Shown here piece after piece: positions 39,185 through 39,252 of a stretch of DNA of 39,252 nt (positions are counted from its first letter, which is position 1; every line of letters starts with the position of its first letter). The position numbers and the translations under genes are program-made. Below the pieces are notes generated by a model that made no database searches, had not been told where the DNA came from, and saw only the letters and a program-made list of their open reading frames with translations. Origin of the DNA: Paenibacillus sediminis (GTDB taxonomy: Bacteria > Bacillota > Bacilli > Paenibacillales > Paenibacillaceae); the NCBI RefSeq assembly GCF_017873765.1, contig NZ_JAGGKP010000018.1, forward strand, positions 1-39,252. The letters are read 5' to 3'.

Positions 39185-39252
39185 GAACAACGAGTGAGTG
39201 AATTTCACTTCGGTGAAATTCAAAAAATAGAGAACGAAATGTTCTCGTCAGT

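Overview
The window looks like an origin-proximal stretch of chromosome from a motile, endospore-forming member of the Bacillales, most likely Paenibacillus or a close relative. It opens in the last bases of a 5S rRNA and ends in the promoter and leader of another rRNA operon on the same strand, so it is the whole gene block between two rrn operons. The outer parts follow the Bacillus subtilis order near oriC: guaB-dacA-pdxS-pdxT-serS-tRNA-Ser at the left, and scr-dnaX-ybaB-recR-yaaL-bofA-rrn at the right. Spore genes (sspP, spo0F, bofA), flagellar stator genes and a Firmicutes-type SRP RNA support the assignment.

Region by region. 1-6660: purine synthesis (guaB), a spore and cell wall carboxypeptidase (dacA), vitamin B6 synthesis (pdxST), serS with tRNA-Ser(UGA). 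6661-9560: a three-gene run of small ORFs ending in sspP, then a YitT-family membrane protein and a lipoprotein. 9600-16710: mostly minus-strand accessory genes (tadA, motAB, a cytochrome c550-like protein, a GNAT enzyme, an NlpC/P60 hydrolase under a c-di-AMP riboswitch, a membrane protein), with plus-strand rluF, a small unknown and a pterin dehydratase-like gene between them. 16720-27070: M1 peptidase, ywhD, class A PBP, speE-speB, ywiB-argS, subtilase. 27340-34890: rpoE, pyrG, spo0F, fba, murA, rho, rpmE. 34960-39252: SRP RNA, a palindromic repeat array, dnaX-ybaB-recR, yaaL-bofA and an rRNA promoter.

The segment from pbpG/speE to rpmE corresponds to genes that in B. subtilis lie on the other side of the origin. 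Here it sits between tadA and scr, so two ancestral blocks have been joined.

Nearly all genes are core functions. The less ordinary content is in the gaps: a cluster of DnaA-box-like sites upstream of rluF, a 47-bp palindrome-bearing tandem array between scr and dnaX, leader structures for serS, pyrG, rho and rpmE, a sigma-H promoter for spo0F, a sigma-D promoter for motA, and a small ORF with an amber codon next to tadA. I found no insertion sequence, prophage or CRISPR array, and no clearly new defence or biosynthetic system. All identifications come from reading the sequence and remembered family features; no database search was run.
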